This document shows, piece after piece, positions 1-7,091 of a DNA stretch of 7,901 bases. Under the pieces are notes generated by a model that was given only the letters and a program-made list of their open reading frames with translations, was not told the origin of the DNA and searched no databases. The position numbers and the translations under genes were made by a program. Every line of letters starts with the position of its first letter. The stretch's first letter is position 1. Source of the DNA: Cellvibrionales bacterium UBA2618 (GTDB lineage Bacteria; Pseudomonadota; Gammaproteobacteria; Pseudomonadales; Porticoccaceae); NCBI GenBank assembly GCA_002339165.1, contig DDJS01000016.1, forward strand, positions 16,919 to 24,819. The letters run 5' to 3'.

Positions 1-60
1 GTTTCACTATGGCGCTCTGGGTAGCACGCGTTGGTCAACATGATTAGAATGGTCGTCGCT

Positions 61-88
61 TTGGTCTGTAAGCGTTTAGCGTATGACC
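61..88 (+). promoter_or_regulatory. weak candidate promoter for the dehydratase gene
   Basis: TTGGTC (61-66) and TATGAC (83-88) are separated by 16 bp and partly match the sigma-70 -35 and -10 boxes. Transcription would begin near 95, inside the longest reading frame, so this promoter only makes sense if translation starts at the internal ATG codons at 144 or 147. The match is weak and could be chance. Confidence 0.2.
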
Positions 89-92
89 TGAG

Positions 93-1994
93 ATGGGCAA
101 ACACAAATTTTTAGATGGTGTCGCTGGCGACCCTATCGGAGTAATGATGAAGAATTCTAAGACCGTTTTGATCGACAAGAACCCTGGCAGAAATTCGCAA
201 ACTTATGGCATCGCACGGGAACTTGGTACAGATTTGGAGTTGATTCACGAACCCTCGGTGGGCGTAGTTGGCAACAAGGGCGATTCGCAATGCTATCTGG
301 GCGTGATGCACAAGGTGGGTATTATTCACGATGCCCTTAAGGACCGGGTTGGCGTTGCGCCGGGCCAATTGCGAATGCGCTTGGTACAACCAGAATTTAC
401 CGTGGCGACGTCGGATGGTATCCGTAATGGCACCAAGGAAATGCGCTACTCATTGATCGGCAGAGAGATCGCCAACGACGCACTGACAGAGCATCTTAGC
501 GCGTCGGGTCTAGAGGGCGTCATAGCAGTCGTGGCATGCGATAAACCACCGGTTGGGACTCTGGCGGCTATGCTGGAGCACAACCGTCCTGCGATCATTA
601 TGTCTGACGGATCGATTAGGCCCGGAGTTGATTCAAAAACCGGTGACACCATCGACTTGATCACTGCCTATCAATTGGCCGGCAGCGATGATGAAGAGTT
701 AAAAAGCCGGATTGCCCGCGAGGCCTGTCCGGGTTTTGGCAGCTGCGGCGGCATGTTTACCTACAACACCATGCAAACGTTTATTGGTGTGGTCGGTATG
801 CAACCGTTACATATGATCTCTCCTGCATCGCAGGATGTTCGCCGCACCGATGAATTCCCCAATCAGTTGGTTGATTATCTGGCCGCATTGATCGATAAAA
901 ATATTTGTCCGAGAGATATTGTTACCCGCGATTCGCTGCGCAATGCAATCATCGTTGCCATGTCGGTCGGCGGCTCGACCAATGTCCTTTTACACGCCCC
1001 AGAATTGTCGCGGGCGGCGGGTTACAAAGATTTCTCTAAGGACATTATGAGTCCTGAAGAATTTAACTACCTATCCGAAAAGGTGATTCCTGTGATCATC
1101 AATGCGCGACCCTTTGGAGAATATTCTATGGTCGACATCGACCGCAAGGGCGGGGTGCAAGTGATCGTTAAAGAACTGCTGGATGCCGGTCTGTTGAATG
1201 GTGATACGCTGACGTGCACCGGCGAGACCCTCGCCGAGCAAATTCAGCGCCTCGCACCGCCAGCGCCCGACGGCGATGTTATCCACAGCGTGCAAAAACC
1301 GTTTAAAGAAACCGGCGGATTGCGGGTGTTGGGGGGTAATCTCTCGCCCGAGTTCAGTGCGGTATTAAAGCTGGCAGGCGTTGAAGGGGGGTTGGAAAAT
1401 AACCTGTTCAATGGCAAAGCTAAGGTCTACAACGGAGAGCAGGAACTGTTGCAGGCATTGGACGCACCGTCACCGGCATTTGAAAATTTTGACATGATTG
1501 TGGTGCGCTATGAAGGCCCATTCGGTGCCCCAGGTATGCCAGAAATGCTCGATTCCACCTCGCGGATCACGGCTCTTTGCCGAGAACAAAATATCGTCGT
1601 TGGTTTGATGACTGATGGTCGGTTCTCAGGCGGTTCGGTCGGTTTGGTGATTGGCCATGTCGGGCCCGAGGCGGCGGCTGGAGGTGCCATTGGTCTGATA
1701 GAAAATGGTGATGACATCGTCGTAGACCTAAATAAAAACGAATTGTACTGCGAGCAGTTGGCAGATGGAGAAATCTATCGACAACGCAAATCGCTGTGGG
1801 AGCAACAGGTCGCCGAAAACGATGGAATCCACCCCTGCGTTGGTGAGGCCGACACCCGATTGCTAAATAGAATGCGTTGTTCTGCGGTATCTGCAGTATT
1901 TGGTGCAGGTATGCATCCCGATCGAACGGTGTGGGTAAAAGACCCTCGTCAGGTGGACAAATCTGACTTTAAACCGAGCAATAAATTTAAATAA
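93..1994 (+). CDS. IlvD/Edd-family Fe-S dehydratase (dihydroxy-acid or sugar-acid dehydratase)
   Basis: A 633-residue member of the IlvD/Edd superfamily, whose enzymes use an Fe-S cluster and Mg2+ to remove water from 2,3-dihydroxy acids or aldonic acids. Visible motifs in order: Cys67 (GDSQC), Cys149 in the CDK motif with Lys151 (carbamylated in characterised relatives), Cys218 in GSCGGMF, GGSTN at 293-297, GAPGM at 478-482, GRFSGG at 509-514 with Ser512 as the likely catalytic base, and GHVGPEAAAGG at 521-531. The three Cys are the expected cluster ligands. Odd points: CDK is followed by PPVG rather than the TPG of E. coli IlvD, and the N-terminal GDPIGVMM resembles the E. coli YjhG (xylonate dehydratase) GDLFGMTM region. 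The ATG at 93 follows an in-frame TGA at 84 and has no clear ribosome-binding site; Met18/Met19 (144, 147) behind GGAG are alternatives. The family is certain by motif; the substrate is not, so no symbol is given. Confidence 0.93.
   Translation: MGKHKFLDGVAGDPIGVMMKNSKTVLIDKNPGRNSQTYGIARELGTDLELIHEPSVGVVGNKGDSQCYLGVMHKVGIIHDALKDRVGVAPGQLRMRLVQPEFTVATSDGIRNGTKEMRYSLIGREIANDALTEHLSASGLEGVIAVVACDKPPVGTLAAMLEHNRPAIIMSDGSIRPGVDSKTGDTIDLITAYQLAGSDDEELKSRIAREACPGFGSCGGMFTYNTMQTFIGVVGMQPLHMISPASQDVRRTDEFPNQLVDYLAALIDKNICPRDIVTRDSLRNAIIVAMSVGGSTNVLLHAPELSRAAGYKDFSKDIMSPEEFNYLSEKVIPVIINARPFGEYSMVDIDRKGGVQVIVKELLDAGLLNGDTLTCTGETLAEQIQRLAPPAPDGDVIHSVQKPFKETGGLRVLGGNLSPEFSAVLKLAGVEGGLENNLFNGKAKVYNGEQELLQALDAPSPAFENFDMIVVRYEGPFGAPGMPEMLDSTSRITALCREQNIVVGLMTDGRFSGGSVGLVIGHVGPEAAAGGAIGLIENGDDIVVDLNKNELYCEQLADGEIYRQRKSLWEQQVAENDGIHPCVGEADTRLLNRMRCSAVSAVFGAGMHPDRTVWVKDPRQVDKSDFKPSNKFK
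138..141 (+). promoter_or_regulatory. possible ribosome-binding site for an internal dehydratase start
   Basis: GGAG ends 5 nt before the ATG at 147 (and 2 nt before the ATG at 144). The ATG at 93 has no comparable purine box. A start at 147 would give 615 residues, with about the same distance from the N terminus to the first conserved strand as in E. coli IlvD. Confidence 0.35.
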
Positions 1995-2108
1995 TCGCAG
2001 TTTATCGATTGAGTTTTGATGCACTAAATACTGGATGCTGAGCGAGATGTACTTTACAAGATGCGCAGCGCGTTGCATTCGCATGACAATCATGTTTAGG
2101 GAGTTTTT

Positions 2109-2339
2109 ATGGATTTGGGCTTTATATCGGCATCGCTGATCAATTTAGCGATTAATTTAAGTTATTCCATCCTCGCCTTGGTCGTCGGGGTTTATGGCTT
2201 GCTGTGGGTCGACGACAAACTATTGAAAAACATCGATCTCGAAGAGGAGATGAAAAAGGGCAACGTGGCGGTGGCGATTTTTGCCTCGACTATCCTTATT
2301 TTTGTGGCTTTGATTATCGCCTTTGGCTTTCGAGGCTAG
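2109..2339 (+). CDS. DUF350 family small inner-membrane protein
   Basis: A 76-residue, two-helix membrane protein. Helix 1 spans about residues 11-34. An acidic/basic cytoplasm-type turn follows (DDKLLKNIDLEEEMKKGN), then helix 2 at about 53-73. The E-x-x-x-GN-x-AVAI pattern (Gly51-Asn52, Ala54-Val55-Ala56) at the start of helix 2 is the DUF350 hallmark. Many DUF350 proteins carry two such units (for example E. coli YjfL, in an operon with a PspA homologue); this one has a single unit. The start is well supported: AGGGAG at 2098-2103 lies 5 nt before the ATG. The gene is 114 bp past the dehydratase and 2 bp before the transglutaminase-like gene, with which it is surely co-transcribed. No molecular function is established for DUF350; a role in envelope maintenance is inference from the neighbourhoods of relatives. 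Confidence 0.88.
   Translation: MDLGFISASLINLAINLSYSILALVVGVYGLLWVDDKLLKNIDLEEEMKKGNVAVAIFASTILIFVALIIAFGFRG
2332..2335 (+). promoter_or_regulatory. ribosome-binding site fixing the 2342 start
   Basis: GAGG lies inside the last codons of the DUF350 gene, 6 nt before the ATG at 2342. It supports 2342 over the longer frame opening at 2204, and suggests translational coupling of the two genes. Confidence 0.7.
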
Positions 2340-2341
2340 GC

Positions 2342-3244
2342 ATGTCGCTCAGCGACGGTCGCGTCACGGTGGTCCTGTTTTTTGCCATCTGCGGGGTGGT
2401 ACTTGGCAATGGACTGCTCGCCGGTAATCGCGATGGGCGTCCTTCGCTAGCACCGTCTGAACTCGATCCGTCATTGCGACCAGACACTCAATTACGTTCT
2501 CAATCACCTACTCAATTACCTGCGCAAAAAACCGCTCAATCGCCAGTGTGGAGTGAATCGTCTGACCATTCGGAGCGACCTAATTATGCCGCCGCGAGCC
2601 TCGATATACTGCCCCTCGATGCCCGCCTCGAGGGTCGGCAGCTAGCTCAACGCTTGGCGACGCTGCGGGGCAGAGAGCAAGTGATTCCGTTGGGCACGCG
2701 CGCGGTGGGTATTTATTCTATGTCGGCGCCTTCGGTTGCTGGAGATCACCGCCTAGTGAACGACTATCTCGAGGGTTTTCAGCCTTACCCCGTTACTAAT
2801 CCGATGCTACCGCTGTACGCGCTGGCTCAACGCAAGCAGTACCAGCTTGATGCGCAACAGTACGCTGGGCGGCAAGAGGTATGGCAGACCAGTCGCGAGG
2901 CCTATGCCTTTGCTCGTGGTGACTGTGAAGACCATGCGTTGATCCTCGCCGACTGGTTGATGGCGATGGGCGAAGATGCGCGGGTGGTGCTCGGTGATTA
3001 TCGCGGCGGTGGGCACGCCTGGGTGGTGTTGTTTAAAAATGGAAAGGAATATTTACTCGAAGCCACCAAAAAATCCGGATTAACGCGAAGTAAACCCTAT
3101 CCTCTAGCGTCTCTGCATCGCGACTATCACCCGCAACTGATGTTTAACCGCTACGATTTTTGGCAAAATCAAGGCTCCAAATATACCACCCGCTACGCCG
3201 GCAGTGCGTGGCGCAAGCAGAGTCATTATCGTCCGTCACTGTGA
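2342..3244 (+). CDS. membrane-anchored transglutaminase-like cysteine peptidase
   Basis: A 300-residue protein with an N-terminal membrane anchor or uncleaved signal (about residues 8-28), a Pro/Gln/Ser-rich linker (about 30-85) and a C-terminal transglutaminase-like fold. Likely catalytic residues are Cys195 in RGDCEDHA, His225 in GGGHAWV and the acid in YLLEAT, where Glu240 stands in place of the usual Asp. The domain should face the periplasm; relatives act as cysteine peptidases or amide hydrolases, but the substrate cannot be read. There is no lipobox: Cys17 follows FAI inside the hydrophobic stretch. The start was chosen because the 2204 opening would overlap the whole second half of the DUF350 gene and encodes an Arg/Gly-rich shadow, while 2342 has GAGG and gives a good membrane helix. 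The linker holds an in-frame 10-bp repeat, ACTCAATTAC at 2486 and 2510, a likely small duplication. Confidence 0.85.
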   Translation: MSLSDGRVTVVLFFAICGVVLGNGLLAGNRDGRPSLAPSELDPSLRPDTQLRSQSPTQLPAQKTAQSPVWSESSDHSERPNYAAASLDILPLDARLEGRQLAQRLATLRGREQVIPLGTRAVGIYSMSAPSVAGDHRLVNDYLEGFQPYPVTNPMLPLYALAQRKQYQLDAQQYAGRQEVWQTSREAYAFARGDCEDHALILADWLMAMGEDARVVLGDYRGGGHAWVVLFKNGKEYLLEATKKSGLTRSKPYPLASLHRDYHPQLMFNRYDFWQNQGSKYTTRYAGSAWRKQSHYRPSL

Positions 3245-3310
3245 TCGATGGCCCCTTAATATCGTCTTGATCCGCGTCTTAACCAAGCCTAGTGGATTCC
3301 AAATAAGGCG

Positions 3311-5425
3311 CTAGGGCAGTTCAAATACATAGAGCGCATTGCCGCCCTCCGGTTGATAAATGTCTGGGCTGGCGGTCGCGGTCAATGCTCTAAAGACCCC
3401 CATGCCGGTAGTCACGGCGATGAACTGCCGACCATCAACGGCATAGGTGATCGGAAAGCCATGCAGGGCTGTCGGCAGTCGAGTCTGCCACAGCAATCGA
3501 CCCGTCTCGGTATCAAAGGCGTTAAAATAGCGGTCTAGGTCGCCGATGAAAACCAGTTTTCCGCCAGTGGTGAGTGCCGAAGTCAAAAACATCGCCGGTT
3601 GCTGGTGGGACCACTTTTCGGCAATCGGGTCGAGCCCAATGGAGACTAATTTGCCGAGCATGTCGCCGACGCCCGGCATTGGATAGGTTTTAGAATCGCC
3701 ACCGAAGCCACCACCGCCGGTGACCATGTCGACTTTTCGGCCGACCATATCCGAGCATAGTTGATGCATAGGAATGATGATCGCGTGATGGGGTCGATCA
3801 TACGCCGCAGCTTGCCAGTTGTGGCCGCCGTAAATGCCTGGGCAGGCGGTAAAAGGCTGGTCGATATTGGCGTCTAGAATGTCTTGGCGGTAGATCAGGC
3901 GGCCGTTGATGCGATCTATCGACTGATAAATATTTTGTGGCATCGTTTCAAAAAGTTCCAGAAAGCGGCCATTAGAACGCTGCAGTTTCCAGAGTATGCC
4001 GTCCTTGCCTATGGTGTACAGCACGCGATCAGTCTCCTCCTCTCCGCGATTGATTAGGATCCGTTCAAAGCCGACTTCCATATCGATGGTCTCTCCGGCA
4101 ACGTGCTGAAAGTACCAGGCGATAGCGCCAGTGTTAGGATTGATGGCGAGCGTTGAATTGGTATACAGGGCAGCTTGATGGGGTGTCATGCCGCGACTAG
4201 CGGCAACCCAGGGTTTGGCTTGCGAAGTGCCGATATAAAATAGATTGAGCGCCGCGTCGTAGCTACCGGGAATCCACGTATCGCCGCCAGCGCGAAGCGT
4301 TGGCTCTAAATCGCCCCAGCTATCGCTGTTGGGGTCGCCCGGCAGGGCGATGGTCGAGGTACGCCAGAGCTCCTCGCCCGTCTCTGGGTCGTGGCCAGTG
4401 ATAAAGCAGCCGCTCGCAACGAAGCGCTCGCAGCCATTGATGCCGCTGACGATCACCCCGTTGGCGACAATCGGTCCGCTAGTGTGGGTCAGGCCATCGC
4501 GGTAGTCTGCCTTGACGGTTCTCCAGACGAGCTTGCCGGTGCGCACATCGATGGCGATCAGTGCGGCATCGTAGGTGGCCATAAATAGCTTGTCACCATA
4601 CAGGGCTATGTTGCGCGTAGGACCGCCGAGAGTTCGCGATGCGTCGGGAAAATCATATTCAAACGTCCAAATCAGATCGCCATTGGTGGCGTCTAGCGCT
4701 TGAATTACATTGCCGGGATGGGTGACAAACATGATTCCCTGACTGACCAGCGGGGTGCCTTGATTGCTGCCTTGATTCATGCTCATCGACCAGGCCAAGC
4801 TGAGATCGCCAACATTGTCGCGGTTGACTGTTGCCAATGGGCTATAGCCCTGACCATCCAGTGTGCGTCGCCACGATGGCCAATCGGCGGCGGCGGGTTG
4901 CGTCAGCGCGGCGTCGTCAACCGAGGTGAAGCGTTTTACTTGGCGGTTGTTAAACCGCGTCTCTCTCTGGTTGAGTTGGTCGACGGTATTCGCGTCTGAG
5001 AAGGCAACGAAACCTTGTAAACTCGGAGTTGCTGGCTGGGCCTCTAGCGTCGGTTGGTGGTCTTGTGCGCGCTCTCCCGGCGATGTTTCCTCGGGGTTTT
5101 TGGCGGTTGCCTGAACGATTTCGGAAACCTCGAGGATATGGCGCTGAATCGCTTGATAGTCCAAGTCGCTCAAGCCGCCGGTATTGCCCGGCGGCATTGA
5201 ACTAACGATTTTTTTATACAGAGCGTCGACGCCGAGCGCGCGCCATTTTTTGATAAATGCATCACCGCTCAGCGGGCTGCCATGGGCCGATCCTCGCAAT
5301 GACACGGAATGGCAATCGGCGCAGTGTTGTCGATAGACTTGGCGGTCACTCTGTGATGCCAACGGGTTATTATGTGTAACGGCAAGGAAGAGTATGCCGA
5401 TAATCCATAGACGCTGTCTGTCCAT
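3311..5425 (-). CDS. exported PQQ-dependent dehydrogenase with N-terminal cytochrome c domain
   Basis: A 704-residue periplasmic quinohaemoprotein. Residues 1-24 form a signal peptide (RQR, then LWIIGILFLAV). A short class-I-like cytochrome c domain follows, with haem motif CADCH at 35-39 and probable axial Met77 (SMPPG). A variable linker (about 105-180) leads into the eight-bladed PQQ propeller, which opens at DWPSWRRTLDGQGYSPL. Five tryptophan-docking motifs of the D-x-x-T/N-G-x-x-x-W type are visible (from about 245, 293, 346, 429 and 638). Matched by eye to methanol/ethanol dehydrogenases, Glu333, Gln402, Asp448 and Lys474 occupy the metal, catalytic and PQQ-contact positions. It should oxidise an alcohol, sugar or aldehyde and pass electrons through its own haem; the substrate is unknown. 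Odd points: haem domain at the N rather than the C terminus, no vicinal Cys-Cys, and Glu450 two residues after the catalytic Asp. GAGG on the minus strand (5431-5434) fixes the start. No PQQ-synthesis gene is in the window. Confidence 0.93.
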   Translation of the reverse strand: MDRQRLWIIGILFLAVTHNNPLASQSDRQVYRQHCADCHSVSLRGSAHGSPLSGDAFIKKWRALGVDALYKKIVSSMPPGNTGGLSDLDYQAIQRHILEVSEIVQATAKNPEETSPGERAQDHQPTLEAQPATPSLQGFVAFSDANTVDQLNQRETRFNNRQVKRFTSVDDAALTQPAAADWPSWRRTLDGQGYSPLATVNRDNVGDLSLAWSMSMNQGSNQGTPLVSQGIMFVTHPGNVIQALDATNGDLIWTFEYDFPDASRTLGGPTRNIALYGDKLFMATYDAALIAIDVRTGKLVWRTVKADYRDGLTHTSGPIVANGVIVSGINGCERFVASGCFITGHDPETGEELWRTSTIALPGDPNSDSWGDLEPTLRAGGDTWIPGSYDAALNLFYIGTSQAKPWVAASRGMTPHQAALYTNSTLAINPNTGAIAWYFQHVAGETIDMEVGFERILINRGEEETDRVLYTIGKDGILWKLQRSNGRFLELFETMPQNIYQSIDRINGRLIYRQDILDANIDQPFTACPGIYGGHNWQAAAYDRPHHAIIIPMHQLCSDMVGRKVDMVTGGGGFGGDSKTYPMPGVGDMLGKLVSIGLDPIAEKWSHQQPAMFLTSALTTGGKLVFIGDLDRYFNAFDTETGRLLWQTRLPTALHGFPITYAVDGRQFIAVTTGMGVFRALTATASPDIYQPEGGNALYVFELP

Positions 5426-5430
5426 CTGTA

Positions 5431-5434
5431 CCTC
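5431..5434 (-). promoter_or_regulatory. ribosome-binding site of the PQQ dehydrogenase gene
   Basis: GAGG on the minus strand sits 5 nt before the ATG (5425-5423). The 112-bp gap to the upstream M24 gene shows no convincing promoter or terminator, so read-through from the M24 gene is likely but unproven. Confidence 0.65.
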
Positions 5435-5537
5435 GTAATTATTATTTTGAGGGTATTTGCCAGAGCTGGTGCCGCTGGCTCTCGCTGCTTTAATCTATTG
5501 TGGCGTTATTTTCGGGCTCGTTTGAGTCTGTTGATGG

Positions 5538-6794
5538 CTATACCTCGATCAGATCCAGCGGATATTGATATAAACTCTGGGCACCGTTTGTGGTAATTTC
5601 GAAAACGTTTTCCATGTGCGTCGGACCCAGTTTACTACCAAAATAAAGGCAATCAAAACTCAGGATCATCGAGGGCTGTATGGTAAAGCCCTCGGTGGCT
5701 GCCAAGCCGGTGGAGGGAAACGCCACCGGGCTCTCCAGTGGAACCGCGCCAATCGAGTGCACAATTAATAACAATTTGCCCGGGGCATCGAGATTTTGGG
5801 CAGCGGTGGCGGCGACTCGTCGGCAAATTTCAGCAGAATTGTTGCCCGGTTTGAGCGCCGCGATCACCTGGTCAAAACAGTGTTTAACCAGCGCGTGCTG
5901 TTCTTTATATTCGGCGCTGGCGTCGCCTATATGGGCAGTGCGGTTGATGTCGATCCATACATTTTTGTACTCGCCTTGGGTTTCTAAGATAACGATCTGT
6001 CGGTCTTCAAACGGTGTTTCAAATAGCGTCCTAAAGAGCTCGGGTTTAAATGCGAGGTCGTAGGTTCCGCCGAATAAAAGCGGGCTGATCGGCAGTGGTG
6101 TGATGTCTTCATCGATCATGAAGTGCGCAACTGACTTTTCGATCTGCGCCCAGACTTTGCCCTTAGCAAGTTGTTTGACGGTGTGCGCCATTACCCGATC
6201 GGCCTTGCGACCCGATTGGCGAAAGATCTCTATTTCATCCGCCGTTTTAATCGCCCTGACGCGAAATAATGCGTCAAACGCGTCGCCAAAGTGCTGACCC
6301 ACCGACTCATGAACTCTCAGAGCGACCCGCATATCGTCATAAATGATCAGCTTTTGTGTGGTACCCCGGGCACTTAGCAATTTAGACAAGGCCGCAATAA
6401 TGTCGGGTTGGCAGTCACCTTCAATCTGCGCCGCAAAGTGACCGAGTCGCTCGCCGACAGCTTGCTCTAGCTTTAAGTAGACGTCTTCGGCGCGCGCTGT
6501 GACACAAAAGTTGAGCAGGTCAAAGGTGGCGATCGACTGATAAAAAATCGGTTGGCTCTCGCGTTCTGCGACCAATAGTGAGATCAGGCTGGCCTCGGGT
6601 ATGAGTAGTACGATCGGCTTTTGGCTATCTGTCGGAATATAAACACCGGACATCGGTTCCGGCAATCGCCAGCCATCCATTGCCGACTCAAATCCAGTAA
6701 AATAACGTACGGCATCCGAATGGGTGAATACCGCGCCGGTCGCGTCCATTAATGTTAGTTCGCGTCTCAGGCGAGCAAGTTTTTCTGAGTACAT
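5538..6794 (-). CDS. M24 family (creatinase/prolidase-fold) metallopeptidase-like protein
   Basis: A 418-residue cytoplasmic protein with a creatinase-type N-terminal domain (about 1-170, including YFTGFESAMDGW) and a C-terminal pita-bread M24 domain starting near RVRAIKTADEIEIFRQ. M24 peptidases bind two metals through Asp, Asp, His, Glu, Glu. By spacing the same places here hold Glu271 (ILETQG), Asp282 (WIDINRT), His346 (IVHSIG), Asp381 (SFDCL) and Glu395 (HMENV): all five can bind metal, but the first and fourth acids are swapped between Asp and Glu. It may therefore be an Xaa-Pro peptidase with altered metal binding, or a non-peptidase relative such as the creatinase or ectoine-hydrolase branches. 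The length fits the family. The start at 6794 has only a weak ribosome-binding site (GAAAG). It is the first gene of a probable two-gene minus-strand unit with the PQQ dehydrogenase, and a perfect palindrome lies 28-42 bp upstream of the ATG. Confidence 0.88.
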   Translation of the reverse strand: MYSEKLARLRRELTLMDATGAVFTHSDAVRYFTGFESAMDGWRLPEPMSGVYIPTDSQKPIVLLIPEASLISLLVAERESQPIFYQSIATFDLLNFCVTARAEDVYLKLEQAVGERLGHFAAQIEGDCQPDIIAALSKLLSARGTTQKLIIYDDMRVALRVHESVGQHFGDAFDALFRVRAIKTADEIEIFRQSGRKADRVMAHTVKQLAKGKVWAQIEKSVAHFMIDEDITPLPISPLLFGGTYDLAFKPELFRTLFETPFEDRQIVILETQGEYKNVWIDINRTAHIGDASAEYKEQHALVKHCFDQVIAALKPGNNSAEICRRVAATAAQNLDAPGKLLLIVHSIGAVPLESPVAFPSTGLAATEGFTIQPSMILSFDCLYFGSKLGPTHMENVFEITTNGAQSLYQYPLDLIEV

Positions 6795-6821
6795 ACTTTC
6801 AGCCTTATACTAATTTTTCTG

Positions 6822-6836
6822 AACTCGTTTCGAGTT
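6822..6836. promoter_or_regulatory. perfect 15-bp palindrome upstream of the M24 gene, candidate operator
   Basis: AACTCG-TTT-CGAGTT: two 6-bp half-sites with a 3-bp spacer. It lies 28-42 bp upstream of the M24 start codon. A TATAAG box on the minus strand (6809-6804) lies between it and the gene, but would give an almost leaderless transcript. There is no T-run directly beyond either side, which argues against a terminator. The regulator is unknown. Confidence 0.45.
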
Positions 6837-6957
6837 GTTACCGGCCTTTTTGTTCAACAATATTATCAAAGATTTAAGATTATTTAAATTCCAACAGAGT
6901 GCTATGAACGCCTACGTGCATTTTATAGCTTTTTAACGCTGTTGTTTAATGAAGACG

Positions 6958-6992
6958 TTACCGCAAGTTGATTCGATAACGGTAAAAACTTG
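6958..6992. repeat. two interleaved 6-bp inverted repeats
   Basis: TTACCG (6958-6963) is complementary to CGGTAA (6980-6985), and the adjoining CAAGTT (6964-6969) is complementary to AACTTG (6987-6992). The two stems cross, so in RNA they would be alternatives or a strained pseudoknot. Each alone is short enough to be chance; the shared register makes it slightly less so. Confidence 0.35.
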
Positions 6993-7079
6993 TTTAGCAT
7001 CGCTATTGCAAGGGCGTTCCGTACTTAAGTAGCGTTACACAACGTCAATAGGTAGCGGCACGTGACGCCAATGGGTGTT

Positions 7080-7091
7080 GACTACTAGTGT
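7080..7091 (+). repeat. 12-bp direct repeat, copy 1
   Basis: GACTACTAGTGT, identical to 7438-7449. It contains the palindrome ACTAGT. Copy 2 lies inside the signal-peptide coding part of the small broken gene, so the two may be unrelated or mark an old duplication or deletion. Confidence 0.4.

Noticed and set aside
1..43. End of an upstream gene (13 codons to TGA at 41-43)
   Set aside because: The frame is too short to recognise, and other frames also stop early; it cannot be told apart from non-coding DNA.
2204..2341. Upstream extension of the transglutaminase-like gene to ATG 2204
   Set aside because: It would overlap more than half of the DUF350 gene and encodes an Arg/Gly-rich shadow; ATG 2342 has GAGG at the right distance and gives a proper membrane segment.
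3245..3310. Bidirectional terminator between the convergent genes
   Set aside because: Only 4-bp matches such as GCCT/AGGC are present and there is no T-run, so no intrinsic terminator can be supported.
4700..5114. Plus-strand reading frames opposite the PQQ dehydrogenase
   Set aside because: They are antisense to a gene with clear signal-peptide, haem and propeller motifs, and their translations show no family features.
5459..5479. Stem GCCAG/CTGGC between the M24 and PQQ genes
   Set aside because: Five base pairs with an 11-nt loop and no T-run on the minus strand; too weak for a terminator.
6949..7032. 27-residue plus-strand frame beginning MKTLPQVDS
   Set aside because: It has no ribosome-binding site, its length is expected by chance, and no recognisable feature is present.
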